A stretch of DNA of 64,000 bases from Herminiimonas sp. Its GTDB lineage: Bacteria > Pseudomonadota > Gammaproteobacteria > Burkholderiales > Burkholderiaceae_D. The notes beneath the pieces were generated by a model. The model had not been told where the DNA came from, did no database searches, and was given only the letters and a program-made list of their open reading frames with translations. The DNA lies in NCBI GenBank assembly GCA_027310305.1, contig DAIDBD010000050.1, forward strand, positions 57,528-121,527, in the 5' to 3' direction. Both the position numbers and the translations under genes were made by a program. Positions 33,233 to 42,332 of the stretch are shown one piece after another (position 1 is the stretch's first letter; each line of letters begins with the position of its first letter).

Positions 33233-34333
33233 ATGATCGCCACTCTTCCACCGTCCGACTATCTCAGCGTTGAATCGATCCGCGTCGGCTATCCGCTTGG
33301 CCGGCAGATGCATGAGATCGTGCATGGGCTGTCGTTCTCGTTGTCGCGCGGTGAAATCGGCTGCCTGCTGGGGCCGTCCGGTTGCGGCAAGACCACCGTA
33401 TTGCGGGCGATTGCCGGTTTCGAATCGCTGATCGACGGCCACATCGCATTAGGCGGACGGCAATTGAGCCGGAAAGGCGTTACCGCACCGCCTGAAACGC
33501 GGCAGGTCGGCGTGGTATTCCAGGACTACGCCTTGTTTCCGCATTTGCCGGTTGCCGACAATATCGGTTTCGGTTTGCGAAAACTGCCGGCGCGTGAACG
33601 TCATGCACGCGTCACCCAGTTATTGTCGCTGGTCGGTCTGGCAACCCAAGACCGAAGGTATCCGCATGAATTATCCGGCGGTCAGCAACAGCGGGTCGCA
33701 CTGGCCCGCGCGCTCGCACCCCGACCGGACCTGCTGCTGCTGGATGAACCGTTTTCCAATCTCGACATCGATTTGCGCGAGCGGCTGGCCGTGGAAGTGC
33801 GCGATATCCTCAAAGAACTCGGCACGACCGCCATCCTGGTGACGCACGATCAGCATGAAGCTTTCGCGATCGCGGATCGGATCGGTGTGATGCAGGAAGG
33901 CGTCATCGTGCAGTGGGATAACGCATACAACCTGTACCACCGCCCCGGCAATCGCTTTGTCGCGGACTTCATCGGCCAGGGCGTATTCACGCCGGGCACG
34001 GTGGATTTGCCGAATCAGAAAGTGAATATCGAATTGGGCAGCCTGCCGCTGTGGCAAGGCGTCGACGTCTGTGCAACCGAGGGAAAAAATACGCTGCGGG
34101 TCGACGTATTGTTGCGCGCCGACGATGTGATTCATGACGACGCCAGCGCATTGCAGGCGGAAGTGGTGCGCAAGGCGTTCCGCGGCGCGGAGTTTTTATA
34201 TACGCTGAAGCTGCCGAGCGGACAACGGCTGCTGGCGCTGGTACCGTCACACCACGATCATGCAATCGGTGAAAAAATCGGCATCCGGCTCGAAGCGGAT
34301 CATGTCGTGACGTTCCCGTCCGATCGCCAATAG
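33233..34333 (+). CDS. fbpC: Fe3+-type ABC transporter ATP-binding protein (FbpC-like)
   Basis: 366 residues from ATG 33233. ABC ATPase domain about 10-245: Walker A GPSGCGKTT, Q-loop VVFQDYALFPHL, signature LSGGQQQRVALARAL, Walker B LLLLDEPFSNLD and switch histidine in LVTHDQHEAFAIADR. C-terminal TOBE-like domain about 270-360 (VDVLLRADDVIHDD, RKAFRGAEFLYTLKLPSGQR, EADHVVTF), as in FbpC/PotA/CysA-type importers. It should energise the divergently encoded permease. An in-frame extension to 32966 overlaps the permease gene on the other strand and is rejected. Confidence 0.92.
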   Translation: MIATLPPSDYLSVESIRVGYPLGRQMHEIVHGLSFSLSRGEIGCLLGPSGCGKTTVLRAIAGFESLIDGHIALGGRQLSRKGVTAPPETRQVGVVFQDYALFPHLPVADNIGFGLRKLPARERHARVTQLLSLVGLATQDRRYPHELSGGQQQRVALARALAPRPDLLLLDEPFSNLDIDLRERLAVEVRDILKELGTTAILVTHDQHEAFAIADRIGVMQEGVIVQWDNAYNLYHRPGNRFVADFIGQGVFTPGTVDLPNQKVNIELGSLPLWQGVDVCATEGKNTLRVDVLLRADDVIHDDASALQAEVVRKAFRGAEFLYTLKLPSGQRLLALVPSHHDHAIGEKIGIRLEADHVVTFPSDRQ

Positions 34334-34377
34334 TACTGTCGCGTAGTCTGATTGATACGGCCGCTGGCGATGTGCAA

Positions 34378-36960
34378 TCAGGTCTTGGTATTTTTAATGC
34401 CGGCAATCAACCGATCGATGCGGCTGGCCAGTTGCTGGTCGGGCAGCGCAGGCAGGCCGCATAATCGTGCCAATCGAACATCTTGCGTCACCGGCTTTTG
34501 TCCCGCCTTCAAGGACGATTGCAACACCTCGACCTGTAACTGCAAGCGCTCCCGCGACAGTTCAGGCGGGCTGTCGATTCCCATCAATATCTCGAGATGC
34601 AATACCTCGTGCGCCAGTACGTCACGGTTCTGCTCCAGAAGCGAGGCATATTGACGATCTGCGGAAGCCAGTGCAGCGATGGCTGCGTCGAACCGCGCCA
34701 GCAGCACGCGTTCGAATTCAGGCGATAGTGCCGGAAGCGCTTGCCAGTCGGCTTGTAAAGAAGCTTGCAATTGCGTCGATTCAGTCTGCTCCACAGGCTG
34801 ATTTTTCACGATTTTTTCTTCGACAGAGCGGCACAGCACCAGCTTGTCATGCAGCGCATTGAATTGTGCTGCCGTTGCAGAGCTCCGCGCATCGTCCAGC
34901 CGTTTTTGCAATACCGCCAGCGCGGCTTGGTAGCGGGCTTCTATCCGGCGCTCGGCTGCGCGCGGGACCGGACCGGTTTTACTCCATGCCTCTTTGGTTT
35001 CGCGCAGCGCTTTCTGCATCGCATCGAGCGATGCGTTCGCTGCCGCGTCTAGCGTTGCACACAGCGCTTCCTTCGCTTGCAAGTGCTGCTGTCGATCGGC
35101 ATCCGCGGTTTGCGCCGTTTCTTTGCGTTTCGCGAAAACCGCATCGCATGCATTGCGAAAACGCTGCCATAACGCTTGCTCGTCATTGCGCTCCAGCGGC
35201 AAGGATTTTGCCCGCTCCTGCCAGCGTTCCTGCAGCGTGCGCAATGCATCAAGCGACTTGCGATCGGTTGGGGACAAGCCGATCGCTTCCGCAATCAGTT
35301 TTTCGCGGCGCGCCATTTCGATTTCCTGCTGCGCAGCGAGCGGCTCCGACAATGCCCGCATTGCGCTGGCGAATTCACCATCGGCCAGTTTCTTTTCCCT
35401 GCGCCCGATCGGGCCGAGACGCTGCCAGAGCTGGGCCGTGCGCGCGCAATAGGCGGCAACGGCTTTCCAGTCCACGGCTGCCGCTTCCGCATCGGCGCAT
35501 TGCGATGTGCCGGCGAACTGCCTGACATCGGCAATGATCGCATTCGCCTTCTCAAGATTTTTCTGGCGCTCATCGGCCAATGCCTTGAAATGCGCCGCAG
35601 CCGGCGCATAGGCCGCCGTGCAGGCGGCGTCGAACTGTTCCCACAATTCCTTGCCGGCCGGCCCGGCGGAGACATCCAGCGATTTCCAGCGCTCACGCAA
35701 GCTTCCCACCTTTTTCGCCAGTTCAAGTACGGCGAGCGGCTGGCCCGGCAACTCTTGCGCCGCCTTCAGCAATTCTTCACGCGAGATATTGCCGCCCCAC
35801 TTGGCCCAGCCTTGCAAACGGCTCAATTCACCGCGCGCTTTTGCCAGCCGGGCGGTTTGCGCATCGGATAACCGCAACGATTTCAAATCGATCGCACGCA
35901 ATGCCTTGTCCTGTTCGGCGGCAATCTGCAGCGCGCCATTGTCCAGCGCCTTTTCCAGCAGATCCAGCGCGTCGGCAACATGCTGCCGGCTATCCTGTCT
36001 CACGTCCCGCGTCACAACCTCCTTTATCCTGCGCGACCGGCCGATGCGATCCGTCAGCGCATCGAAGCGCGCGTTGAATGGCGTCGCATCGTCGTCGTGC
36101 AAGCCGGGCAATGCAAGCCGCGCATGTTTCAACGCATCTTCCTTCAAATCGGCAACCGGTACGCTCTCCCAGCCGGCAAGCGCTTCCTCATGCGCGGCGA
36201 TCGCCGCATGGCGTTTTTCCAGCGATGCCAATGTCTGTCTGAAACTGTTGTGCCGTGCGATGCATTCCGGCAGCAAATGCTGCGGCAGCGACGGCGCCTC
36301 CGGCGCTGCGCAATGCTGGGCGATCTGCTGTTCCAGGCGATCGAGCGCTTGCACGATTTGCTCAGGCGGCATCAGCGCCGGCGCATCGGCCGCTGACTTC
36401 GCCAGTTGCTGCAGCCTGGCGCGCACATCGATTACCGCACGCTGCAATGCAGCCTGCGCTTCCAGCCGTTCGCGCAACCGGGAGCGGATGTCATCGAACA
36501 TGTTGCGCACCGACGGTGAAACATCGCCTGCCGTTTGCCATGCGCGATCGAGATCGGCAACCTGGTTCAGCATCAATTGCGGCTCGTCGACAAGGCGCTG
36601 CGCTTCCTCGATGCATTTGCCGGCGTTTTCCGCTGCGGCTTCCTGCTGCAGGATTGCATCCAGCCGCCGTTGCATCAACCTGGCGACCCGGCGATCGGCA
36701 TTGCGCATTGTCTGCAGCACGCGCTCGAGCAACGGCTTCGACCGGATGCAATGCGCCGCCTTCAATCGCGCATCGGCGAATTCGCATTGCATGATGAAGT
36801 CCGCTGCGGCCGCTTCATCGCCCGCCACCGACTCGGCTTGCGTCAAGGCCGCCTGCCTCGCTTGCGCCGATGCGGCGCGGGAATCCGGTTGCGGTGTTTG
36901 ATCCGCTGCCTGTTCCGCAGAGCTGTTGCCGACGGAGCGCTTGAAGAAGAAATTGAACAT
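34378..36960 (-). CDS. DUF349 domain protein (860 aa)
   Basis: 860 residues, almost all alpha-helical, rich in Ala, Gln, Arg and Glu, no signal peptide or membrane segment. Several repeats of about 70 residues fit the DUF349 pattern (WKAVAAYCARTAQLWQRLGP; RWQERAKSLPLERNDEQALW then QRFRNACDAVFAKRKE; ALRETKEAWSKTGPVPRAAE). Long single-gene DUF349 proteins are conserved in Burkholderiales. Function is unknown; tests in other bacteria have not given a general role. ATG at 36960. Divergent from urtA, with 289 bases between the start codons. Confidence 0.85.
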   Translation of the reverse strand: MFNFFFKRSVGNSSAEQAADQTPQPDSRAASAQARQAALTQAESVAGDEAAAADFIMQCEFADARLKAAHCIRSKPLLERVLQTMRNADRRVARLMQRRLDAILQQEAAAENAGKCIEEAQRLVDEPQLMLNQVADLDRAWQTAGDVSPSVRNMFDDIRSRLRERLEAQAALQRAVIDVRARLQQLAKSAADAPALMPPEQIVQALDRLEQQIAQHCAAPEAPSLPQHLLPECIARHNSFRQTLASLEKRHAAIAAHEEALAGWESVPVADLKEDALKHARLALPGLHDDDATPFNARFDALTDRIGRSRRIKEVVTRDVRQDSRQHVADALDLLEKALDNGALQIAAEQDKALRAIDLKSLRLSDAQTARLAKARGELSRLQGWAKWGGNISREELLKAAQELPGQPLAVLELAKKVGSLRERWKSLDVSAGPAGKELWEQFDAACTAAYAPAAAHFKALADERQKNLEKANAIIADVRQFAGTSQCADAEAAAVDWKAVAAYCARTAQLWQRLGPIGRREKKLADGEFASAMRALSEPLAAQQEIEMARREKLIAEAIGLSPTDRKSLDALRTLQERWQERAKSLPLERNDEQALWQRFRNACDAVFAKRKETAQTADADRQQHLQAKEALCATLDAAANASLDAMQKALRETKEAWSKTGPVPRAAERRIEARYQAALAVLQKRLDDARSSATAAQFNALHDKLVLCRSVEEKIVKNQPVEQTESTQLQASLQADWQALPALSPEFERVLLARFDAAIAALASADRQYASLLEQNRDVLAHEVLHLEILMGIDSPPELSRERLQLQVEVLQSSLKAGQKPVTQDVRLARLCGLPALPDQQLASRIDRLIAGIKNTKT

Positions 36961-37172
36961 ATCGATGGCTTGAAAAATCGGCTAAAACAGCATCATAGCA
37001 AGTAGCCGCAAACGACTCGCGATTTGACCGTGCAGATCAACGATTCAAGCTGCCGGCGTCGCAATCGTTTGTACGCGCACCGAATTGAGTCATGCGCTCC
37101 CGGATTTAGAGCGCAGAGCACCAAATGAATACAAATTGGCGGGTAACGCACAAAAATTCGGCAGCAGCTGGA

Positions 37173-37187
37173 TGGCATGCATTCTGC
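37173..37187 (+). promoter_or_regulatory. candidate sigma-54 promoter of the urt-ure operon
   Basis: TGGCATGCATTCTGC matches the -24/-12 pattern TGGCACG-N4-TTGC with GG and GC at exact spacing and two mismatches (T for C, C for T). The predicted start at about 37199 would give a leader of about 50 bases before urtA at 37250. GCGCACC and GAGCACC at about 37075 and 37120 could be NtrC half-sites. Confidence 0.6.
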
Positions 37188-37249
37188 TATTACCGTTTCT
37201 GCAAGTCATCGCATCCCAATTCGGACCTTCACTCATCGTAGGAGAAATC

Positions 37250-38503
37250 ATGTCTCGTCGCACCCTTTTGAAAACGGCCGCTGCCGGCGCTTTGACCCTT
37301 GTCGCTTCGGCCTGGATGCCGCAAGCACTGGCCGCCGATACCATCAAGGTCGGCATTCTCCATTCGCTGTCCGGCACCATGGCGATTTCCGAAACGTCGT
37401 TGAAAGATGTGGCATTGATGACGATCGAAGAGATCAATGCAAAAGGCGGCGTGATGGGCAAGAAGCTGGAACCGGTCATCGTCGATCCGGCGTCGAACTG
37501 GCCGCTGTTTGCTGAAAAAGCGCGCCAGCTGGTTTCGCAAGACAAGGTTGCAGTCGTGTTCGGCTGCTGGACTTCGGTATCGCGCAAATCGGTGCTGCCG
37601 GTTTTCAAGGAATTGAACAGCCTGCTGTTCTATCCGGTGCAATATGAAGGTGAAGAACTGGAAAAGAATGTGTTCTACACCGGCGCTGCGCCGAACCAAC
37701 AAGCGATCCCGGCAACTGAATACCTGATGTCCAAAGAAGGCGGCGGCGCCAAGCGTTTCGTGCTGCTCGGCACCGACTATGTGTATCCGCGCACCACCAA
37801 CAAGATCCTGCGCGCATTCCTGAAATCCAAGGGTGTGGCGGACAAGGATATCGACGAGGTCTATACGCCGTTCGGTCATTCCGATTATCAGACCATCGTC
37901 GCCAACATCAAGAAGTTTTCCGCAGGCGGCAAGACTGCCGTGATCTCCACCATCAATGGCGATTCCAACGTGCCGTTCTACAAGGAACTCGGCAATGCGG
38001 GCCTGAAGGCGACCGATGTGCCGGTTGTCGCATTCTCGGTCGGTGAAGAAGAACTGCGCGGCGTCGATACCAAACCGCTGCTGGGACATCTGGCTGCGTG
38101 GAATTACTTCCAGTCGGTGAAGAACCCGGTCAACGATGCGTTCATCAAGCAGTGGAAAGCCTATGCGGTTGCCAAGAAACTGCCGAATGCCAATACGGTC
38201 GTGACCAACGATCCGATGGAAGCGACTTACGTCGGCATCCACATGTGGAAGCAGGCAGTCGAAAAGGCCAAGTCGACCGATACCGACAAGGTCATCGCCG
38301 CGATGGGCGGCCAGACCTTCAAGTCGCCATCCGGCTTCACGCTCACCATGGACAAGACCAATCACCACTTGCACAAGCCGGTCATGATCGGTGAGATCAA
38401 GGGCGACGGCCAGTTCAGCGTCGTCTGGAAAACCAAAGGCCCGATCCGCGCGCAACCGTGGAGCCCGTTCATTGCCGGCAATGAAAGCAAGCAAGCGATG
38501 TAA
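37250..38503 (+). CDS. urtA: Urea ABC transporter substrate-binding protein UrtA
   Basis: 417 residues from ATG 37250 (GTAGGAGAAATC upstream). N-terminal Tat-type signal with SRRTLLK and cleavage near ALA/ADT. The mature part is a periplasmic-binding Peripla_BP_5 fold: IKVGILHSLSGTMAISETSL, FGCWTSVSRKSVLPVFKELN, LLFYPVQYEGEELEKNVFYT and HLHKPVMIGEIKGDGQFSVV, close to UrtA/FmdD proteins. It binds urea in the periplasm and delivers it to UrtBC. First gene of the 11 kb urea operon; downstream is a 262-base gap with repeat-like hairpins, which could lower expression of the rest relative to the binding protein. Confidence 0.94.
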   Translation: MSRRTLLKTAAAGALTLVASAWMPQALAADTIKVGILHSLSGTMAISETSLKDVALMTIEEINAKGGVMGKKLEPVIVDPASNWPLFAEKARQLVSQDKVAVVFGCWTSVSRKSVLPVFKELNSLLFYPVQYEGEELEKNVFYTGAAPNQQAIPATEYLMSKEGGGAKRFVLLGTDYVYPRTTNKILRAFLKSKGVADKDIDEVYTPFGHSDYQTIVANIKKFSAGGKTAVISTINGDSNVPFYKELGNAGLKATDVPVVAFSVGEEELRGVDTKPLLGHLAAWNYFQSVKNPVNDAFIKQWKAYAVAKKLPNANTVVTNDPMEATYVGIHMWKQAVEKAKSTDTDKVIAAMGGQTFKSPSGFTLTMDKTNHHLHKPVMIGEIKGDGQFSVVWKTKGPIRAQPWSPFIAGNESKQAM

Positions 38504-38521
38504 TGCAACTGCTTCCTGCCT

Positions 38522-38600
38522 ATTGAGCGTTCCATAATGAATGACAGTCAGAACGCTCAATCCCTCTCCCCGGCCCTCTCCCGGAGGGAGAGGGTGAGAA
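38522..38600. repeat. hairpins and REP-like palindrome between urtA and urtB
   Basis: First, ATTGAGCGTT (38522-38531) and AACGCTCAAT (38552-38561) form a perfect 10-bp stem. Then a C/T-rich palindrome CCCTCTCCC-GGAGGGAGAGGG (38574-38594) follows, a sequence type that occurs as a dispersed repeat in many bacterial genomes. Within an operon such elements often protect the upstream message. Confidence 0.65.
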
Positions 38601-38765
38601 TAGCCGTATTCGCTGGGGCGAATTACGGAAAGATCAATAAGCGGGAAGCAAAAATTCTGAAAGTTGTCGTGCCGCCGGGGCGTGGTTCCTTCTCCTCCCA
38701 CGCTCCGGTTTTTTTCGCCCGAATTTTTCACCGATTGTATTTCCGTCTTGAGCAAGACACCGACA

Positions 38766-40370
38766 ATGAGACTTCTCAAAATATTATTTGCGGTCGGGTG
38801 GCTATGCATCCATACGGCCGCCGCGCATGCTGCGGTCGATGCCGCGCTGCTCAAGCCGCTGGCCGGAGACGACCCTGACGCGCGCATCGCTGCGGTCGGC
38901 GAGATCGCGGCGCTGGCCAGCGAGGATGCGCTCAAGATATTGAATGCCATTAAAAACGACACGCTTTACGCCAAGCCGGACGGCCAGATTTTCGTGGTGG
39001 AAGATGGCCGCGCATTCAATCCGGCGACCGGACAGACGGGCCCGGCTCCGGAAGGCGCCGAGGGCATTACTGTCAATAACCGTTTGCGCAGTGCGGTCGA
39101 TGGCGCACTGTCCGGATTAAAACTGTTCTCGCAAGATCCGTCGGCAAGGCTGGCGGCAGCGCTCGAATTGCAAAAGCGCGCGGACATTGCGCAAGCGCCA
39201 CTGATTGCCAAGGCGCTGAGCAAGGAAAGCAATCCCGAAATAAAGTCCATTCTGGAATTGGTGGCCGCGACCGCCAACCTGCAATCCACCGACATCGACA
39301 TCCGCAAAGCGGCGGTCAAATCGCTGGTCGGCACCACCAACGCCAATCTGAAGCCGGTGCTGCAAAAAATGCTGGAAAAAAATTCCGACGGCAGTTATAT
39401 CGAACCCGATGAAGGCGTCCGGATCGAAGCGGTCCGCACGCTGGAAGCGCTCAACGGCCGGCTGACGCGTACCGAATTCGTCGGCAACCTGTTCTACGGC
39501 GTGTCGCTCGGCAGCGTGCTGCTGCTCGCCGCATTGGGGCTGGCGATCACGTTCGGCCTGATGGGCATCATCAACATGGCGCATGGCGAATTGCTGATGA
39601 TCGGCGCCTACACTACTTATGTGTGCCAGTTGCTGTTCCGGCAATTTCTGCCGGGCGCAATCGATGCCTATCTGCTGGTGGCGCTGCCGGCGGCATTCAT
39701 CGTCACGGCTGCGGTCGGCATTTTGCTGGAGCGTACCGTCATTCGCTGGCTATATGGCCGGCCGCTGGAAACGCTGCTGGCTACCTGGGGCATCAGCCTG
39801 ATGCTGATGCAAACGGTGCGCACGATTTTCGGCGCGCAAAACGTCGAGGTGGCGAATCCGTCGTGGATGTCGGGTGGCGTTACGGTGCTGGGTTCGCTGG
39901 TGCTGTCGTATAACCGGATCGTGATCATTTTCTTTGCCTTTTTCGTGGTCGGCGCAGTATGGCTGATCCTGAATAAAACCCGGCTCGGCCTGTTCGTGCG
40001 TGCCGTCACGCAAAACCGGCGGATGGCCGATTGCGCCGGCGTATCGACCGGCAAGATCGACATGATGACCTTCGGCCTCGGTTCCGGCATCGCCGGGCTC
40101 GGCGGCGTCGCGCTGTCGCAGCTCGGCAATGTCGGCCCGGATCTCGGCCAGAGCTACATCGTCGATTCGTTCATGGTGGTGGTACTGGGCGGCGTCGGCC
40201 AGCTTGCGGGCACCGTGATCGCGGCGATGGGGCTCGGCGAGATCAATAAATTCCTGGAGCCGGTTGCCGGTGCGGTGCTCGCCAAGATCGCGATCCTGGT
40301 GTTCATCATCATCTTCATCCAGAAACGTCCGCAAGGCTTGTTTGCACTGAAAGGCAGGAGCGTGGAATGA
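38766..40370 (+). CDS. urtB: Urea ABC transporter permease UrtB
   Basis: 534 residues from ATG 38766. An N-terminal signal-like helix (LKILFAVGWLCIHTAAAHA) and a periplasmic domain of about 200 residues (HEAT-like helices) precede the LivH-type permease domain (about 245-530): VSLGSVLLLAALGLAITFGL then MGIINMAHGELLMIGAYTTY, AVTQNRRMADCAGVSTGKID, GSGIAGLGGVALSQLGNVGP, LGGVGQLAGTVIAAMGLGEI. The N-terminal extension is normal for UrtB and separates it from amino-acid LivH proteins. Its stop overlaps urtC (ATGA). Confidence 0.95.
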   Translation: MRLLKILFAVGWLCIHTAAAHAAVDAALLKPLAGDDPDARIAAVGEIAALASEDALKILNAIKNDTLYAKPDGQIFVVEDGRAFNPATGQTGPAPEGAEGITVNNRLRSAVDGALSGLKLFSQDPSARLAAALELQKRADIAQAPLIAKALSKESNPEIKSILELVAATANLQSTDIDIRKAAVKSLVGTTNANLKPVLQKMLEKNSDGSYIEPDEGVRIEAVRTLEALNGRLTRTEFVGNLFYGVSLGSVLLLAALGLAITFGLMGIINMAHGELLMIGAYTTYVCQLLFRQFLPGAIDAYLLVALPAAFIVTAAVGILLERTVIRWLYGRPLETLLATWGISLMLMQTVRTIFGAQNVEVANPSWMSGGVTVLGSLVLSYNRIVIIFFAFFVVGAVWLILNKTRLGLFVRAVTQNRRMADCAGVSTGKIDMMTFGLGSGIAGLGGVALSQLGNVGPDLGQSYIVDSFMVVVLGGVGQLAGTVIAAMGLGEINKFLEPVAGAVLAKIAILVFIIIFIQKRPQGLFALKGRSVE

Positions 40371-41467
40371 TGCCGACCTCTTTGAAGCCGACGCTTTTTT
40401 CGCGTCCCGCATGGACCGGCATCGTGGTATGCGCAGTGCTGCTGGCGCTGCTGCCGATTTTCAATCTGTCTTTTCCGGCCGGTCATGCGCTACATGTTTC
40501 CGGCTATACCGTCGCGCTGATCGGCAAATTCATGTGCTACGCGATGGCGGCGCTGGCGCTCGATCTGGTGTGGGGCTATACCGGCATCCTGTCGCTCGGG
40601 CATGGCGTGTTCTTTGCTCTCGGCGGCTATGCGCACGGCATGTACCTGATGCGCGCGATCGGACGCGACGGCGTCTATCAAAGCAACCTGCCCGATTTCA
40701 TGGTGTTCCTCGACTGGAAAACCTATCCGTGGTTCTGGTCGCTGACCGACAATTTCTGGTACTGCATGGCGCTGGTGATGCTGGCGCCGGGCGTGCTGGC
40801 TTTCGTGTTCGGCTACTTCGCGTTCCGCTCCCGCATCAAGGGCGTTTATTTTTCGATCATCACGCAAGCGATGACGTTCGCATTCATGCTGCTGTTCTTC
40901 CGCAATAACACCGGCTTCGGCGGCAACAACGGCTTCACCGATTTCAAACGCATACTCGGCTTCAGCCTCACCGATCCTTCAACCAAGGCAGCGCTGTACC
41001 TGATCACGCTCGCGCTGCTGCTCGGCGCACTGGTACTGTGCCGCTGGATCGTGCGCTCCAAGCTCGGCCGCGTGCTGCAGGCGGTGCGCGACGCCGAATC
41101 GCGGCTGATGTTCATCGGCTACAACCCGCTCTGGTTCAAGCTGTTCGTGTGGACCTTGTCCGCCGTGTTGTGCGGCATTGCCGGCGCGTTGTATGTGCCG
41201 CAGGTCGGCATCATCAATCCATCCGAAATGTCGCCGGGCAATTCGATCGAAATGGTGATCTGGGCGGCGGTCGGCGGACGCGGTTCACTGATCGGCCCGA
41301 TTATCGGCGCCTTTTCCGTCAATGGCTTGAAGAGCTGGTTCACCGGCGCGTTTCCGGATCTGTGGCTATTTGCGCTGGGCTTGCTGTTCATTCTGGTGAC
41401 GTTGTTCATGCCGCAAGGCATTCTCGGTCTGGCCAAAAAATTTCGGAAAAACAAGGAGGCCGCATGA
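40367..41467 (+). CDS. urtC: Urea ABC transporter permease UrtC
   Basis: 366 residues, LivM-type permease with about nine membrane segments. Conserved blocks: ALALDLVWGYTGILSLGHGV, FFALGGYAHGMYLMRAIGRD, FGGNNGFTDFKRILGFSLTD, GRVLQAVRDAESRLMFIGYN, GIAGALYVPQVGIINPSEMS and IEMVIWAAVGGRGSLIGPII. Forms the urea channel with UrtB. The ATG at 40367 overlaps the urtB stop by 4 bases; a second ATG follows immediately at 40370. Ends with a 4-base overlap with urtD. Confidence 0.95.
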   Translation: MMPTSLKPTLFSRPAWTGIVVCAVLLALLPIFNLSFPAGHALHVSGYTVALIGKFMCYAMAALALDLVWGYTGILSLGHGVFFALGGYAHGMYLMRAIGRDGVYQSNLPDFMVFLDWKTYPWFWSLTDNFWYCMALVMLAPGVLAFVFGYFAFRSRIKGVYFSIITQAMTFAFMLLFFRNNTGFGGNNGFTDFKRILGFSLTDPSTKAALYLITLALLLGALVLCRWIVRSKLGRVLQAVRDAESRLMFIGYNPLWFKLFVWTLSAVLCGIAGALYVPQVGIINPSEMSPGNSIEMVIWAAVGGRGSLIGPIIGAFSVNGLKSWFTGAFPDLWLFALGLLFILVTLFMPQGILGLAKKFRKNKEAA

Positions 41468-42306
41468 GCGAGATACTGCAACCCGGCCAGCACTACGAAA
41501 GCGGCGAGGGCGATCAGGGCGCGTCGTATGGACGGGTCAGAACAGAGGGCGTCGACACCACGCATGGCGCGATCCTGTATCTGGAAGACATCACGGTATC
41601 GTTCGACGGCTTCAAGGCATTGAACAACCTGAATCTCGATATTTCGGTCGGCGAACTGCGCTGCATCATCGGCCCCAACGGCGCGGGCAAGACCACGATG
41701 ATGGATGTCATTACCGGCAAGACGCGGCCAACCGGCGGTACTGCATACTTCGGACAGACTATCGACCTGGCCCGGATGACCGAATACGATATTGCGCATG
41801 CCGGCATCGGCCGCAAGTTCCAGCGCCCTACCGTGTTCGAGCAGCACACGGTATTCGAGAATCTCGAACTGGCGATGAAGATGAACAAGCGCGTCAAGCC
41901 GACGCTGTTCTTCAAACTCTTGTCCGAGCAAAAGGACAAGATCGACGACATCTTGCAACTGATCCGTTTGAACGGTCAGGAAAGCCGGTTGGCCGGTTTG
42001 CTGTCGCACGGCCAGAAGCAATGGCTGGAAATCGGCATGCTGCTGATGCAGGAGCCGCAACTGCTGCTGCTCGACGAACCGGTCGCAGGCATGTCCGATG
42101 CGGAAACGGCGCGTACCGCCGAACTGCTGAATGAATTGCGCGGCAAGCATTCGATCGTCGTGGTCGAACACGACATGGCATTCGTCACCGAAATCGCCCG
42201 CGACGGCAAGGTTACGGTGCTGCATGAAGGCTCGGTGCTGGCCGAAGGCACGATGCAGCAGGTGCAAGCCGACGAGCGCGTGATTGAAGTCTACCTCGGC
42301 CGATGA
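41464..42306 (+). CDS. urtD: Urea ABC transporter ATP-binding protein UrtD
   Basis: 280 residues from ATG 41464. An N-terminal extension (SEILQPGQHYESGEGDQGAS), then a LivG-type ATPase: Walker A IIGPNGAGKTTMMDVITGKT, GIGRKFQRPTVFEQHTVFEN, signature variant LLSHGQKQWLEIGMLLMQEP, Walker B LLLLDEPVAGMSDAE and VVVEHDMAFV. The SHGQ signature is the usual UrtD/LivG variation. A frame open from 41038 overlaps urtC and is not used. Pairs with UrtE to drive UrtBC. Confidence 0.95.
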   Translation: MSEILQPGQHYESGEGDQGASYGRVRTEGVDTTHGAILYLEDITVSFDGFKALNNLNLDISVGELRCIIGPNGAGKTTMMDVITGKTRPTGGTAYFGQTIDLARMTEYDIAHAGIGRKFQRPTVFEQHTVFENLELAMKMNKRVKPTLFFKLLSEQKDKIDDILQLIRLNGQESRLAGLLSHGQKQWLEIGMLLMQEPQLLLLDEPVAGMSDAETARTAELLNELRGKHSIVVVEHDMAFVTEIARDGKVTVLHEGSVLAEGTMQQVQADERVIEVYLGR

Positions 42307-42332
42307 TCGGAGCAAACATGCAAGGAAACGCG

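Noticed and set aside
35618..36901. 427-codon frame on the plus strand inside the DUF349 gene
   Set aside because: Serine/cysteine/arginine-rich composition typical of an antisense frame; the DUF349 repeats on the other strand explain the region.
37229..38962. 577-codon open frame on the minus strand opposite urtA and the start of urtB
   Set aside because: It mirrors well-supported urt genes, resembles no family, and crosses the intergenic repeat; a typical shadow frame of high-GC coding DNA.
41119..42315. 398-codon frame on the minus strand opposite urtC/urtD
   Set aside because: Shadow of conserved transporter genes; no family match.
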